Positions 33,473 to 39,810 of a stretch of DNA of 39,810 nucleotides are shown piece after piece. This stretch comes from Bacteroides sp. GTDB taxonomy: Bacteria; Bacteroidota; Bacteroidia; Bacteroidales; Bacteroidaceae. A program made the translations under genes and the position numbers. The stretch spans positions 1 to 39,810 of the forward strand of contig SUXW01000013.1 in NCBI GenBank assembly GCA_015060765.1, in the 5' to 3' direction. Within the stretch, counting starts at the first letter, position 1, and each line of letters starts with the position of its first letter. The notes beneath the pieces are model-generated. The model was not told where the DNA came from, did not search any database, and was given only the letters and a program-made list of their open reading frames with translations.

Positions 33473-33827
33473 GAAAAGAGTCGTATTTGCATTTGCAGCA
33501 GTGCTTTGCTGCATGTTTTTGTTGGCTGCTACAAGCAGTCCCATCAAGTTGAAACCGAGAGTCAAGTATGAGGACAGACGCTCGGTTGTTCCTGAAATGA
33601 CAATGGAGTATACGGGCGACAATATCCTTGTCTTCTCTTCTGCGGGTCTGTATGACGCTGTCGTTGTGATTCGTGATTCGTCCGGTGATGTGGTCTGTAC
33701 GGAAAGTTTTGCCGTTCATCCCGAACAACCCTACATCTTGATGCTCCCTTCTATTGATGCTGGAGAATATGAGGTTGAAGCTACTATAGGTGATTGCAAA
33801 CTTTATGGAGAATTTTTATTGGAATAG
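33471..33827 (+). CDS. Small secreted DUF3244-like protein
   Basis: A 118-aa protein with a signal peptide (MKRVVFAFAAVLCCMFLLAA) and a single beta-rich domain. NILVFSSAGLYDAVVVIRDS and the end GEYEVEATIGDCKLYGEFLL resemble a DUF3244/Ig-like fold of small Bacteroides secreted proteins (label from memory). The ATG at 33471 was chosen; a TTG at 33444 extends the frame but lies in the repeated regulatory block. It is first in the unit effector - family A - ligase, 24 bases before the effector gene. Relics of its 3' end lie at 27554 and 37671, so this gene was part of each ancestral unit. Function unknown; a chaperone or adaptor of the effector is one possibility. Confidence 0.75.
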   Translation: MKRVVFAFAAVLCCMFLLAATSSPIKLKPRVKYEDRRSVVPEMTMEYTGDNILVFSSAGLYDAVVVIRDSSGDVVCTESFAVHPEQPYILMLPSIDAGEYEVEATIGDCKLYGEFLLE

Positions 33828-33851
33828 CACATCGTTAATAATGATAAAATT

Positions 33852-35411
33852 ATGTACATGGATAAACACTTTATTCGTAATGGCCTTATCTTTGCGTCAA
33901 CGGTTCTCCTGTTTTTCTTGATAGGTTGTCTGGATGATTCACCTCATACGGGCGATAAGGAATTGTTGAGAACGTCCTTGTTTGTTGACGAAGCCATGAA
34001 TGATTTCAATACTAACGTAAAGTATTTTCATCTCTATTCTCCGGTAAAGGGGAGGAGTGCCGATGAAGAGCTGCTTGCCTTACCTGTCTGGGAGGCCGGA
34101 CAGCTTCTTGAGATTGATGGTAAGGAACTGCTTGAAATCCCCATTGAAGCTCCCTTGACCATCGTTACACGCTTGAAAGACTTGTCAGAATTGGACAGCA
34201 TCAAACAGAAAAAGAAACAGATCAACACCAATTACAATTTGTTGGTCGAGAAATTGGAAGACGGCAGCTTTTCCTATACGGTAGCTCGTGTGACTTGTAG
34301 TGATGGATATCGCCGTAAAAGCCACCGCCGGTCCCAGAAGATAACGTTAAACCACCAAGGAATTGACAAGTTCTCGGGTGTGATAATGTATTATACATTA
34401 GATGGAGAATTCATATCGGGTAACGGTTATGAATCGGGAGTAAAGACAACCGTTGTTACTGCGGATTCCGTCTATATTGATAATGATTCTATCGCTCCTG
34501 TTGGTTCCCGTGGTTATAGGGAGGTCTGCTATACTGATTATTATTGGGTTGAGGACTACCGTTGTACCGGTTATATTTCCAATGGCGAACTTCATGAGAA
34601 TGAGTGTGATTATACGGGTGGTCATATGGAATCGTATACAACTTGCAGGTATGAGTATTTCCCTGATGGTGGAGGCTCCGGTGGTGGAGGTGGTGGTTCT
34701 AATAATAATGACAATAAATGTAGTAAATGCAATAGTAATCCTTGTATATGCGAACCGGAGGAAGCGGATCCATGTTCTGTCAAGCAGTTGCTGAATGGGA
34801 ATACTTCCCTCAATAATAGGATAACCGAATTGTTTGATGAAATGCAAAACGGATATATTGCGACTGAAGACGGCTGGATAAAAACTAAAAATGGTACCTA
34901 TCATGAACCGAACAAGAAAACGGCCAATAGTGTATCTTACACTTGGAGTGAGATAACGGATAAAAATATTGTGGAATGGTATCATACTCATCCTTCTGGA
35001 AGTGTATATCCTTCATTTGCTGATTTAGAAGTTGTATGCCAAAAAGTAAGAGAAGGATATGTCTCTGATTTTGAAAATTTTACATACGGTATAACTTCAT
35101 GCTCTGGTTGTATTTCGTTTGTAATTACCTCTGTAACTAAATTTTATGCATTTTGCAATGACATGGGAGATTCAAATGTTAATGATGACATAGAATTAGA
35201 TTACGAAAAGTTAATTAATAACACAAACAAAGTCATGTCCATGGAAGAGAGGCTCAAATATCTTATAAATTTTCTTAATAAACAAGAAACAGGGCTTTCT
35301 ATTATGTTCAAAGAATACAATGGACTTGATTGGGAAGAATGGGAAGGTAAAAAGATAGAAACTGATGTCGAACTTCAAAAAGACATCTTAACTAATATTG
35401 AATGTAATTAA
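33852..35411 (+). CDS. Candidate effector: lipoprotein with Gly/Cys-rich linker and C-terminal JAMM/JAB metalloprotease-like domain
   Basis: A 519-aa lipoprotein. The signal ends FFLIGC (C26) and is followed by LDDS, an acidic start that may act as a surface-export signal as reported for Bacteroidetes lipoproteins. An N-terminal region of about 240 residues is followed by a glycine-rich linker (273-283) and a Cys cluster (C290, C293, C298, C300, C308). The C-terminal domain (about 310-519) has the JAMM pattern H378-T-H380-P, then S388 and D391 (EWYHTHPSGSVYPSFADLE); E339 may be the upstream glutamate. JAB/JAMM domains occur as tips of polymorphic toxins, which fits the swapped-end relics nearby. 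Only 13 bases separate it from family A copy 3, a candidate immunity gene. The C-terminal part is more AT-rich than the N-terminal part. Toxic activity is inferred, not shown; it could also process host or self proteins. Confidence 0.7.
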   Translation: MYMDKHFIRNGLIFASTVLLFFLIGCLDDSPHTGDKELLRTSLFVDEAMNDFNTNVKYFHLYSPVKGRSADEELLALPVWEAGQLLEIDGKELLEIPIEAPLTIVTRLKDLSELDSIKQKKKQINTNYNLLVEKLEDGSFSYTVARVTCSDGYRRKSHRRSQKITLNHQGIDKFSGVIMYYTLDGEFISGNGYESGVKTTVVTADSVYIDNDSIAPVGSRGYREVCYTDYYWVEDYRCTGYISNGELHENECDYTGGHMESYTTCRYEYFPDGGGSGGGGGGSNNNDNKCSKCNSNPCICEPEEADPCSVKQLLNGNTSLNNRITELFDEMQNGYIATEDGWIKTKNGTYHEPNKKTANSVSYTWSEITDKNIVEWYHTHPSGSVYPSFADLEVVCQKVREGYVSDFENFTYGITSCSGCISFVITSVTKFYAFCNDMGDSNVNDDIELDYEKLINNTNKVMSMEERLKYLINFLNKQETGLSIMFKEYNGLDWEEWEGKKIETDVELQKDILTNIECN

Positions 35412-35424
35412 ATAAATATGTAAA

Positions 35425-35976
35425 ATGAAAGCAATATTTACTCTTATATTATTATTTTACTCTTATGTGTCATTAGCTCAGGCATATACCATAAACGATT
35501 ATGTAGGTGCATGGAAATATGAGAATAATGATACCGTATTTACGGTTGTACTCATAGAGGGTTGCATTAACAATGGAAGAAGTAAAAGTTCTATTTTTGA
35601 ATGGCAAGTTTTTGGCGGTTATTCTATGGTTATAGCAGGAAAAGAGATAGATAATTACACCTATATAAATTCGGTATTCGATAAGAAGAAAGGATATAAT
35701 CCATCTCTGCAACAAATATACATTTATGGCTCAGTATTAAAAGATTATTCCAATTACTGTAGTTTCATTTTTTATGACCAACGTAAAAAACACTTTAACG
35801 GTACGGGTATTTCTGGAGGATCATTAACTTTGCTTACCCCCAATAAACTGAAATGGGAGATAGATGAAGAAGCAGGTATTTGGAGTGAAATAGAGGGATG
35901 CGAAGATTGTCCGGAAGTGAGTCCCATCGGTTTTTCTGTACCCAATAATGTAGTATTGACAAAGGTTTTGCAGTAA
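35425..35976 (+). CDS. Small secreted family A protein (DUF6705-like), copy 3, next to the effector
   Basis: A 183-aa secreted protein (signal MKAIFTLILLFYSYVSLAQA). Its N-terminal three quarters are the most diverged of the five copies (DYVGAWKYENNDTVF, SSIFEWQVFGGYSMVIAGKE, IYGSVLKDYSNYCSF), while the last 45 codons return to near identity (LKWEIDEEAGIWSEIEGCED). It starts 13 bases after the effector stop and 12 bases before the ligase ATG, so the three are likely one transcript. The position makes it the best candidate for the cognate immunity protein, and its divergent body would then define specificity. That is inference. Confidence 0.78.
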   Translation: MKAIFTLILLFYSYVSLAQAYTINDYVGAWKYENNDTVFTVVLIEGCINNGRSKSSIFEWQVFGGYSMVIAGKEIDNYTYINSVFDKKKGYNPSLQQIYIYGSVLKDYSNYCSFIFYDQRKKHFNGTGISGGSLTLLTPNKLKWEIDEEAGIWSEIEGCEDCPEVSPIGFSVPNNVVLTKVLQ

Positions 35977-35988
35977 AATGTTGTATAA

Positions 35989-37662
35989 ATGCGTAGTTCT
36001 TTTCTTTTCTATGGGGTAATTCTTATTATGCTATTTTCTTTTGGTGGTAGCATTGGGATGTTCCCTTATGATCGTGAAATGAACTACGCATTTGTTTTTA
36101 TATTGGTTTCTATATGTTTTGCTTGGGCGGTTAATGAGTGTAAGCGATGGTATCTATCTGTTCTTGACTTATGCTTGGGCATGTTTGCTTTCTATGTATT
36201 GATGCATTGGGTTATGAACAATACGTATGTTGAGGCGTCGGATGTATGTAAATGGGGAGCGGTGGGAGGAACTTATCTGCTGGTCAGAATGATGCCCGAA
36301 ACCAAAAGACTTTTTTACCTTGTAATCTTTATAGGATTGATAGAAGCTGTTACTGCCATTCTGCAACAGATAGGTTGGATAGAAAGTCAGCATACTTATT
36401 TTGTTATAACAGGGCATTTGGGTAATCCCGGACCATTGGGAGGATATTTGGCGGTTTGTCTGATGGTGGAAATACAATTGTTGAATATGTCGAATAATAG
36501 TCGAAACTCAATAATCATGCATTTCTTGATTATACTGTTCCTTATAATTGGTATGATTTTGGCCGATTCACGGGCTGCTTGGTTGGGTTTGATTGTGGGT
36601 CTTCTATTTTTCTTTGCTATAAAAACAAGGAGAAAGTCACTTGTTGTCTGGGGGAGTATAATAATCATTTTGTGCGGAATAGCATGTTATAATTATCGTC
36701 CACTTTCAGCCAGAGCACGTCTGTTGATTTGGAATGTGGCTAAAGAAATGGTTATAGACAAACCTATATTAGGACACGGTTTCGCTTCCTATCCACATCA
36801 ATATATGTTATATCAGGCGCAATATTTTGAAGGGCAACAGAATCCCGGTGAAATGATAATTGCCGATAATACAATTTATGCCTTTAATGAGCCGCTTCAT
36901 CTGACGGTTGAAATGGGGTGCGTCGGTTTGTTGTTTGCTTTAGTAGTTGCAGTTGTAACTTGTTGGTATGGAAAGAACCAAAGGGTTGCTTTATGTGGCT
37001 TGTTGGTATGGTGGACTTTTGCCTTCTTTTCATATCCGGTAGATATATTCCCGTTATTATTCATATTTCCGCTGCTTATAGGTGTTGTCCGGACACCAAT
37101 CTTGTATTGTCTTAATTTGACCAGGCGGTTAAAAATGGTTATTATATTTATCTGCGGGATTGCTTCAATCCTTTCCTTTAATCAGATTCTTTTTTATGGG
37201 AACGTGCATAAGGAATGGAATGTTTATAAAGAGATGGAAGATTCTGTTTCAGCAGAAAAACTATGGTCTTGCTATCCGAAACTGAAAACCAATGTGACTT
37301 ATAATATAACTTTTCTTCGAAAGATGATAATGAATTCATCGGAACGTCGGAGAATGGATGAATTCCAACAGATTATTCCAAATTCGGAAACCTATGTACT
37401 TTTGGGCAAATACTATAAAAGGATAGGAGAATGGGAAAGTGCGGAAAATATATTGAGAACAGCTACGGATATGGTTCCGGCTCGTATGCTTCCCCAATAT
37501 AACCTTTGGATTTTGTACAAAGAAAAAGGGGATACAGCAAAAGCCATAGACATGGCTCATCGAATATTGTCTCAAACTGTTAAGGTAAACAATTCGTTTA
37601 CTATCAATGCAAGACGCGAAGTCGAGGAATTCTTGTATACTTTAAAGCCTTCAAGCGAATAG
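35989..37662 (+). CDS. O-antigen-ligase-like (Wzy/WaaL-type) membrane protein with C-terminal TPRs
   Basis: A 557-aa polytopic membrane protein with about ten hydrophobic segments in residues 1-400. Signs of the Wzy_C/O-antigen ligase superfamily are TGHLGNPGPLGGYLAV, ADSRAAWLGLIVGLL, ARLLIWNVAKEMVIDKPILG with HGFASYP, and AFNEPLHLTVEMG in the large periplasmic loop. The C-terminus (about 440-545) is soluble with TPR-like repeats (YVLLGKYYKRIGEWESAENIL, NLWILYKEKGDTAKAIDMAH). Proteins of this superfamily move glycans onto lipid A or onto proteins. Here it is 12 bases after family A copy 3, within the effector unit, so it may glycosylate the effector or alter the producer's surface. Relics of its 5' or 3' end at 28282, 30669, 33264 and 38397 show it belonged to each ancestral unit. 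Confidence 0.8.
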   Translation: MRSSFLFYGVILIMLFSFGGSIGMFPYDREMNYAFVFILVSICFAWAVNECKRWYLSVLDLCLGMFAFYVLMHWVMNNTYVEASDVCKWGAVGGTYLLVRMMPETKRLFYLVIFIGLIEAVTAILQQIGWIESQHTYFVITGHLGNPGPLGGYLAVCLMVEIQLLNMSNNSRNSIIMHFLIILFLIIGMILADSRAAWLGLIVGLLFFFAIKTRRKSLVVWGSIIIILCGIACYNYRPLSARARLLIWNVAKEMVIDKPILGHGFASYPHQYMLYQAQYFEGQQNPGEMIIADNTIYAFNEPLHLTVEMGCVGLLFALVVAVVTCWYGKNQRVALCGLLVWWTFAFFSYPVDIFPLLFIFPLLIGVVRTPILYCLNLTRRLKMVIIFICGIASILSFNQILFYGNVHKEWNVYKEMEDSVSAEKLWSCYPKLKTNVTYNITFLRKMIMNSSERRRMDEFQQIIPNSETYVLLGKYYKRIGEWESAENILRTATDMVPARMLPQYNLWILYKEKGDTAKAIDMAHRILSQTVKVNNSFTINARREVEEFLYTLKPSSE

Positions 37663-37670
37663 CTCATGAA

Positions 37671-37826
37671 ATAGTTGAAGTTACTATAGATGATTGCACG
37701 CTTTATGGAGAATTTTTATTGGAATGGCACATCGTTAATAATGATAAAATTATGTACATGGATAAACACTTTATTCGTAATGGCCTTATCTTTGCGTCAA
37801 CGGTTCTCCTGTTTTTCTTGATAGGT
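37671..37826 (+). pseudogene. Relic: 3' end of a DUF3244-like gene plus the effector gene leader
   Basis: Matches 33774-33926. The DUF3244-like stop is changed from TAG to TGG, so its frame runs on into the effector leader (ATG at 37752) and then into family A copy 4. No start codon for the DUF3244 part is present. As at 27715 the effector gene breaks off exactly after the GGT of its lipobox and is joined to AATATT plus a family A gene. Confidence 0.75.
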
Positions 37827-37832
37827 AATATT

Positions 37833-38384
37833 ATGAAGAAAAGAATATTATTATTTTTGTTTTCGTTTGTTGTGCTCTGTTCTTACAGTCAAGCTGTAGA
37901 TGATTTTGTAGGTACTTGGCGATATACAAGTAATGATACTGTTTTTACTATTGTATTGAAAAGAGGGAAATACACAAATAGTTATTATGATAATATTACT
38001 TCAAAGAAAACATATATATTTGGAGGGTATTCCTTGCAAGTAAATGGAATAATGATAGACAATTATACGTCCGTTAATGATACATTTGATTGGAATTTGG
38101 GCAGTAATCCATCTCTTCAGCATATATATATTAATGCGATAAAAAAATATGGTCGTATGGATAAATATGGTTTTATATTTTACGACCAACGTAAAAGGCA
38201 TTTTGACGGTAAAGGCATTTCGGGTGGGAATCTAACATTGCTTACCCCAAATAGACTGAAATGGGAGATAGATGAAGAAGCTGGTATTTGGTTCGAAATA
38301 GAGGGATGCGAAGATTGTCCGGAAGTGAGTCCCATCGGTTTTTCTGTTCCCAATAATGTGGTATTGACAAAGGTTTTGCAGTAA
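37833..38384 (+). CDS. Small secreted family A protein (DUF6705-like), copy 4
   Basis: A 183-aa secreted protein whose signal peptide (MKKRILLFLFSFVVLCSYSQ) matches copy 1. The body is closest to copy 5 in the NxxTSKxTYIFGGYSL region and to copy 1 elsewhere (DTFDWNLGSNPSLQ). The CxxC signature and C-terminus are intact. The chosen ATG at 37833 gives the natural signal peptide; the open frame upstream is the effector leader relic. It is followed by a ligase 5' relic and family B copy 4. Confidence 0.75.
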   Translation: MKKRILLFLFSFVVLCSYSQAVDDFVGTWRYTSNDTVFTIVLKRGKYTNSYYDNITSKKTYIFGGYSLQVNGIMIDNYTSVNDTFDWNLGSNPSLQHIYINAIKKYGRMDKYGFIFYDQRKRHFDGKGISGGNLTLLTPNRLKWEIDEEAGIWFEIEGCEDCPEVSPIGFSVPNNVVLTKVLQ

Positions 38385-38396
38385 AATGTTGTATGA

Positions 38397-38465
38397 ATGC
38401 GTAGTTCTTGTATGTTTTATGGGGTAATTCTTATTATGCTATCATTGGTGAACGCTAACAATTAA
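38397..38465 (+). other. 22-codon mini-ORF derived from the ligase gene 5' end, copy 3
   Basis: Identical in translation to the copy at 30669 (ending SLVNANN). It ends 6 bases before the ATG of family B copy 4. Confidence 0.6.
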
Positions 38466-38471
38466 TTGCTT

Positions 38472-39020
38472 ATGAAAAGAATAGCATTAATCTTAATCTA
38501 CAATTTGTACGTATCATTTATATGTGCACAAACGAATTATTATTTGAAGGATAAAACATTCAATGAAGATGGTTATATCTACCAATGTGATGTTGATGAA
38601 AACACTCGTTGGGTAACTTTATATAATAAAGACAATCAATATACCTATGTTGATCACTATGATAGATATACCGGAAAACAAATTTCCATTGAGGAAAATC
38701 AAAACGGGGGTGAGCAATTGGAATCTGATGATTGGACAAGATTAAAATGTATTTCGATTATCAATACCTCTTTTCCTGAAGAGGAAAAAGAACGGATAAA
38801 GAATCGTGCTATAACGATATTGTTATATGTAAATTCTGATACAGGACGGATTTCTGAAGTGGAATTTCAATTCCCTAATTTCAATCCGTTCGCAACGATT
38901 CCTATTTCTGTATATCGACAGATAGAAGTCGAATTGAAGAACAATGTATGGTTTACACCTACAGAAGAAGGGAAAAGACGCAATTATATATTACGTGCTT
39001 GGAGACATGAAGTAAGGTGA
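38472..39020 (+). CDS. Small secreted family B protein (DUF5043-like), copy 4
   Basis: A 182-aa secreted protein with the same signal peptide as copy 3 (MKRIALILIYNLYVSFICAQ). The C-terminal half is of the copy 2 type (SVYRQIEVELKNNVWFTPTE, ending WRHEVR). The centre has ENTRWVTLYNKDNQYTY and a polar stretch with ENQNGGEQLESDDWTRLKC. It is thus a natural hybrid of the two family B subtypes. The ATG was chosen over an in-frame TTG at 38466. The 74-base gap to family A copy 5 is related to the gap after copy 2. Confidence 0.75.
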   Translation: MKRIALILIYNLYVSFICAQTNYYLKDKTFNEDGYIYQCDVDENTRWVTLYNKDNQYTYVDHYDRYTGKQISIEENQNGGEQLESDDWTRLKCISIINTSFPEEEKERIKNRAITILLYVNSDTGRISEVEFQFPNFNPFATIPISVYRQIEVELKNNVWFTPTEEGKRRNYILRAWRHEVR

Positions 39021-39094
39021 CTCGCTGTATTTACCAATCATGGGAAGCCAAGGACGTTGTTAATAATGAATTGTCGAACCTCAATTGTAATTAG

Positions 39095-39655
39095 ATGATG
39101 AAACGAATTATATTTATTTTTATAACAATCGTAATTTTATCCAACAATGTATTTGGACAAGCATATACAGTCAATGATTTTGTCGGAATTTGGAGATATG
39201 AGAATAATGATACTGTTTTTACTATTGTATTGAAAGAAGGGAAATATATAAATGATTTTTATAATAATATAACTTCTAAAAGTACATATATATTTGGTGG
39301 CTATTCTTTGAGTGTGAATGGAAAAATGATAGATGATTATACGTCTGTTAATGATACATTCAATGGGGCTTTGGAATATAATTTGCCTTTGCAACATATA
39401 TATATAAGAGCGATAAAAATGTATGGTTGTACAAATAAATTTGGTTTTAAATTTTACGACCAGCGTAAAAGGCATTTTGACGGTAAAGGCATTTCGGGTG
39501 GGAATCTTACATTGCTTACCCCAAATAAACTAAAATGGGAAATAAATGAAGAATTGGGTATTTGGCGAGCAACCGAGGGATGCGAAGATTGTCCGGAAGT
39601 AAAACCCATTGGTTTTTCTGTTCCCAATAATGTAGTATTGACAAAGGTTGAATGA
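39095..39655 (+). CDS. Small secreted family A protein (DUF6705-like), copy 5, with altered 3' end
   Basis: A 186-aa secreted protein; signal as in copy 2, mature start DFVGIWRYENNDTVF, centre KYINDFYNNITSKSTYIFGG like copy 4. The EGCEDCPEV signature is intact. The protein ends LTKVE instead of LTKVLQ: at about 39650 the gene's last codons are replaced and the stop TGA lies at the start of the 41-bp tandem repeat. The recombination point of the locus is therefore at its very 3' end. No ligase 5' relic follows, unlike copies 1, 2 and 4. Confidence 0.75.
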   Translation: MMKRIIFIFITIVILSNNVFGQAYTVNDFVGIWRYENNDTVFTIVLKEGKYINDFYNNITSKSTYIFGGYSLSVNGKMIDDYTSVNDTFNGALEYNLPLQHIYIRAIKMYGCTNKFGFKFYDQRKRHFDGKGISGGNLTLLTPNKLKWEINEELGIWRATEGCEDCPEVKPIGFSVPNNVVLTKVE

Positions 39656-39810
39656 TTTGTTTTTCGAGTGAAAGGTAATTGATTTTACGTCTTCGTTTTG
39701 TTTTTCGGATGAAAAGTAATTGATTTTACGTCTTCGTTTTGTTTTTCGGATGAAAAGTAATTGATTTTACGTCTTCGTTTTGTTTTTCGGATGAAAAGTA
39801 ATTGATTTTA
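39653..39810 (+). repeat. 41-bp tandem repeat array (runs off the window end)
   Basis: About four contiguous units with a 41-base period: the shared ACGTCTTCG point recurs at 39687, 39728 and 39769. The first unit is diverged (TTTTTCGAGTGAAAGG against TTTTTCGGATGAAAAG), and the others are identical where visible. There are no spacers, so it is not a CRISPR array. The period is not a multiple of three and about four helical turns. It starts at the stop codon of family A copy 5. Confidence 0.9.

Noticed and set aside
34398..34991. A 197-codon antisense open frame across the effector gene
   Set aside because: It is rich in Ile/Thr/Arg, as expected for the complement of the effector coding frame, with no start signal or family motif.
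33852..35411. Type VI, Rhs or contact-dependent inhibition toxin
   Set aside because: No Rhs/YD repeats, PAAR, VgrG, Hcp or two-partner secretion domain. The N-terminus is a lipoprotein signal followed by an unassigned region.
27400..39655. Insertion sequences or a transposon as the cause of the repeats
   Set aside because: No transposase, integrase or terminal inverted repeats were seen. The repeats are pieces of the local genes in the local order.
39653..39810. CRISPR-like array at the window end
   Set aside because: The 41-bp units are contiguous with no spacers, and no cas genes are near. It is a plain tandem repeat.

Overview
The window looks like chromosome of a gut-type Bacteroidales bacterium (Bacteroides/Phocaeicola-like). 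The clues are several TAnnTTTG -7 promoter elements, a tmRNA tag ending in YALAA, a fused MurF-alanine racemase, a GSCFA protein, a carboxyspermidine-type polyamine operon, and secreted proteins with typical Bacteroidales lipoprotein signals. No comparison to a database was possible; family names come from motifs and memory.

Layout. Positions 1-357 hold the 3' end of a 23S rRNA gene, a 5S rRNA gene and a hairpin terminator. Positions 355-5538 (minus strand) form a four-gene polyamine operon: agmatinase, carboxynorspermidine/carboxyspermidine synthase, its decarboxylase, and arginine decarboxylase. Together they form a complete arginine to spermidine route. Next are an outer-membrane beta-barrel receptor (minus) and, divergent from it, a membrane-spanning TPR/helix-turn-helix regulator. 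A GH5 lipoprotein glycanase, tmRNA and mannose-6-phosphate isomerase follow. Positions 13387-20321 are rich in ion transport: a lone TrkH, a threonine aldolase, NhaA, and a second TrkH with TrkA, which sits in an operon with dxs. Positions 22322-25746 carry a GSCFA protein overlapping the murF-alr fusion. A second TPR/HTH regulator (25771-27363, minus) ends the housekeeping part.

From about 27400 to the end the DNA is visibly more AT-rich and built of repeats. I read it as a modular effector/immunity-like locus. The most complete unit is at 33347-37662: a 126-bp regulatory block, a small DUF3244-like secreted protein, a 519-aa lipoprotein with a Gly/Cys-rich linker and a C-terminal JAMM/JAB metalloprotease-like motif, a small secreted protein of family A (DUF6705-like), and an O-antigen-ligase-like membrane protein with TPRs. 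Around it lie four more family A genes, four genes of a second small secreted family B (DUF5043-like), a transglutaminase/discoidin lipoprotein, and a truncated chimeric copy of that lipoprotein. Between these genes are short relics: 5' ends of the ligase and lipoprotein genes, 3' ends of the DUF3244-like and family A genes. They show that complete units once stood there and were collapsed by deletion and recombination.

Working model (inference): the lipoprotein is a surface or released polymorphic effector whose C-terminal domain is swapped. The small periplasmic-type proteins are cognate and orphan immunity proteins. The ligase-like protein may modify the effector or the cell surface. The TPR/HTH regulator may control the locus through the duplicated ATGCACAC direct repeats. 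The window ends inside a 41-bp tandem repeat that abuts the last family A gene.
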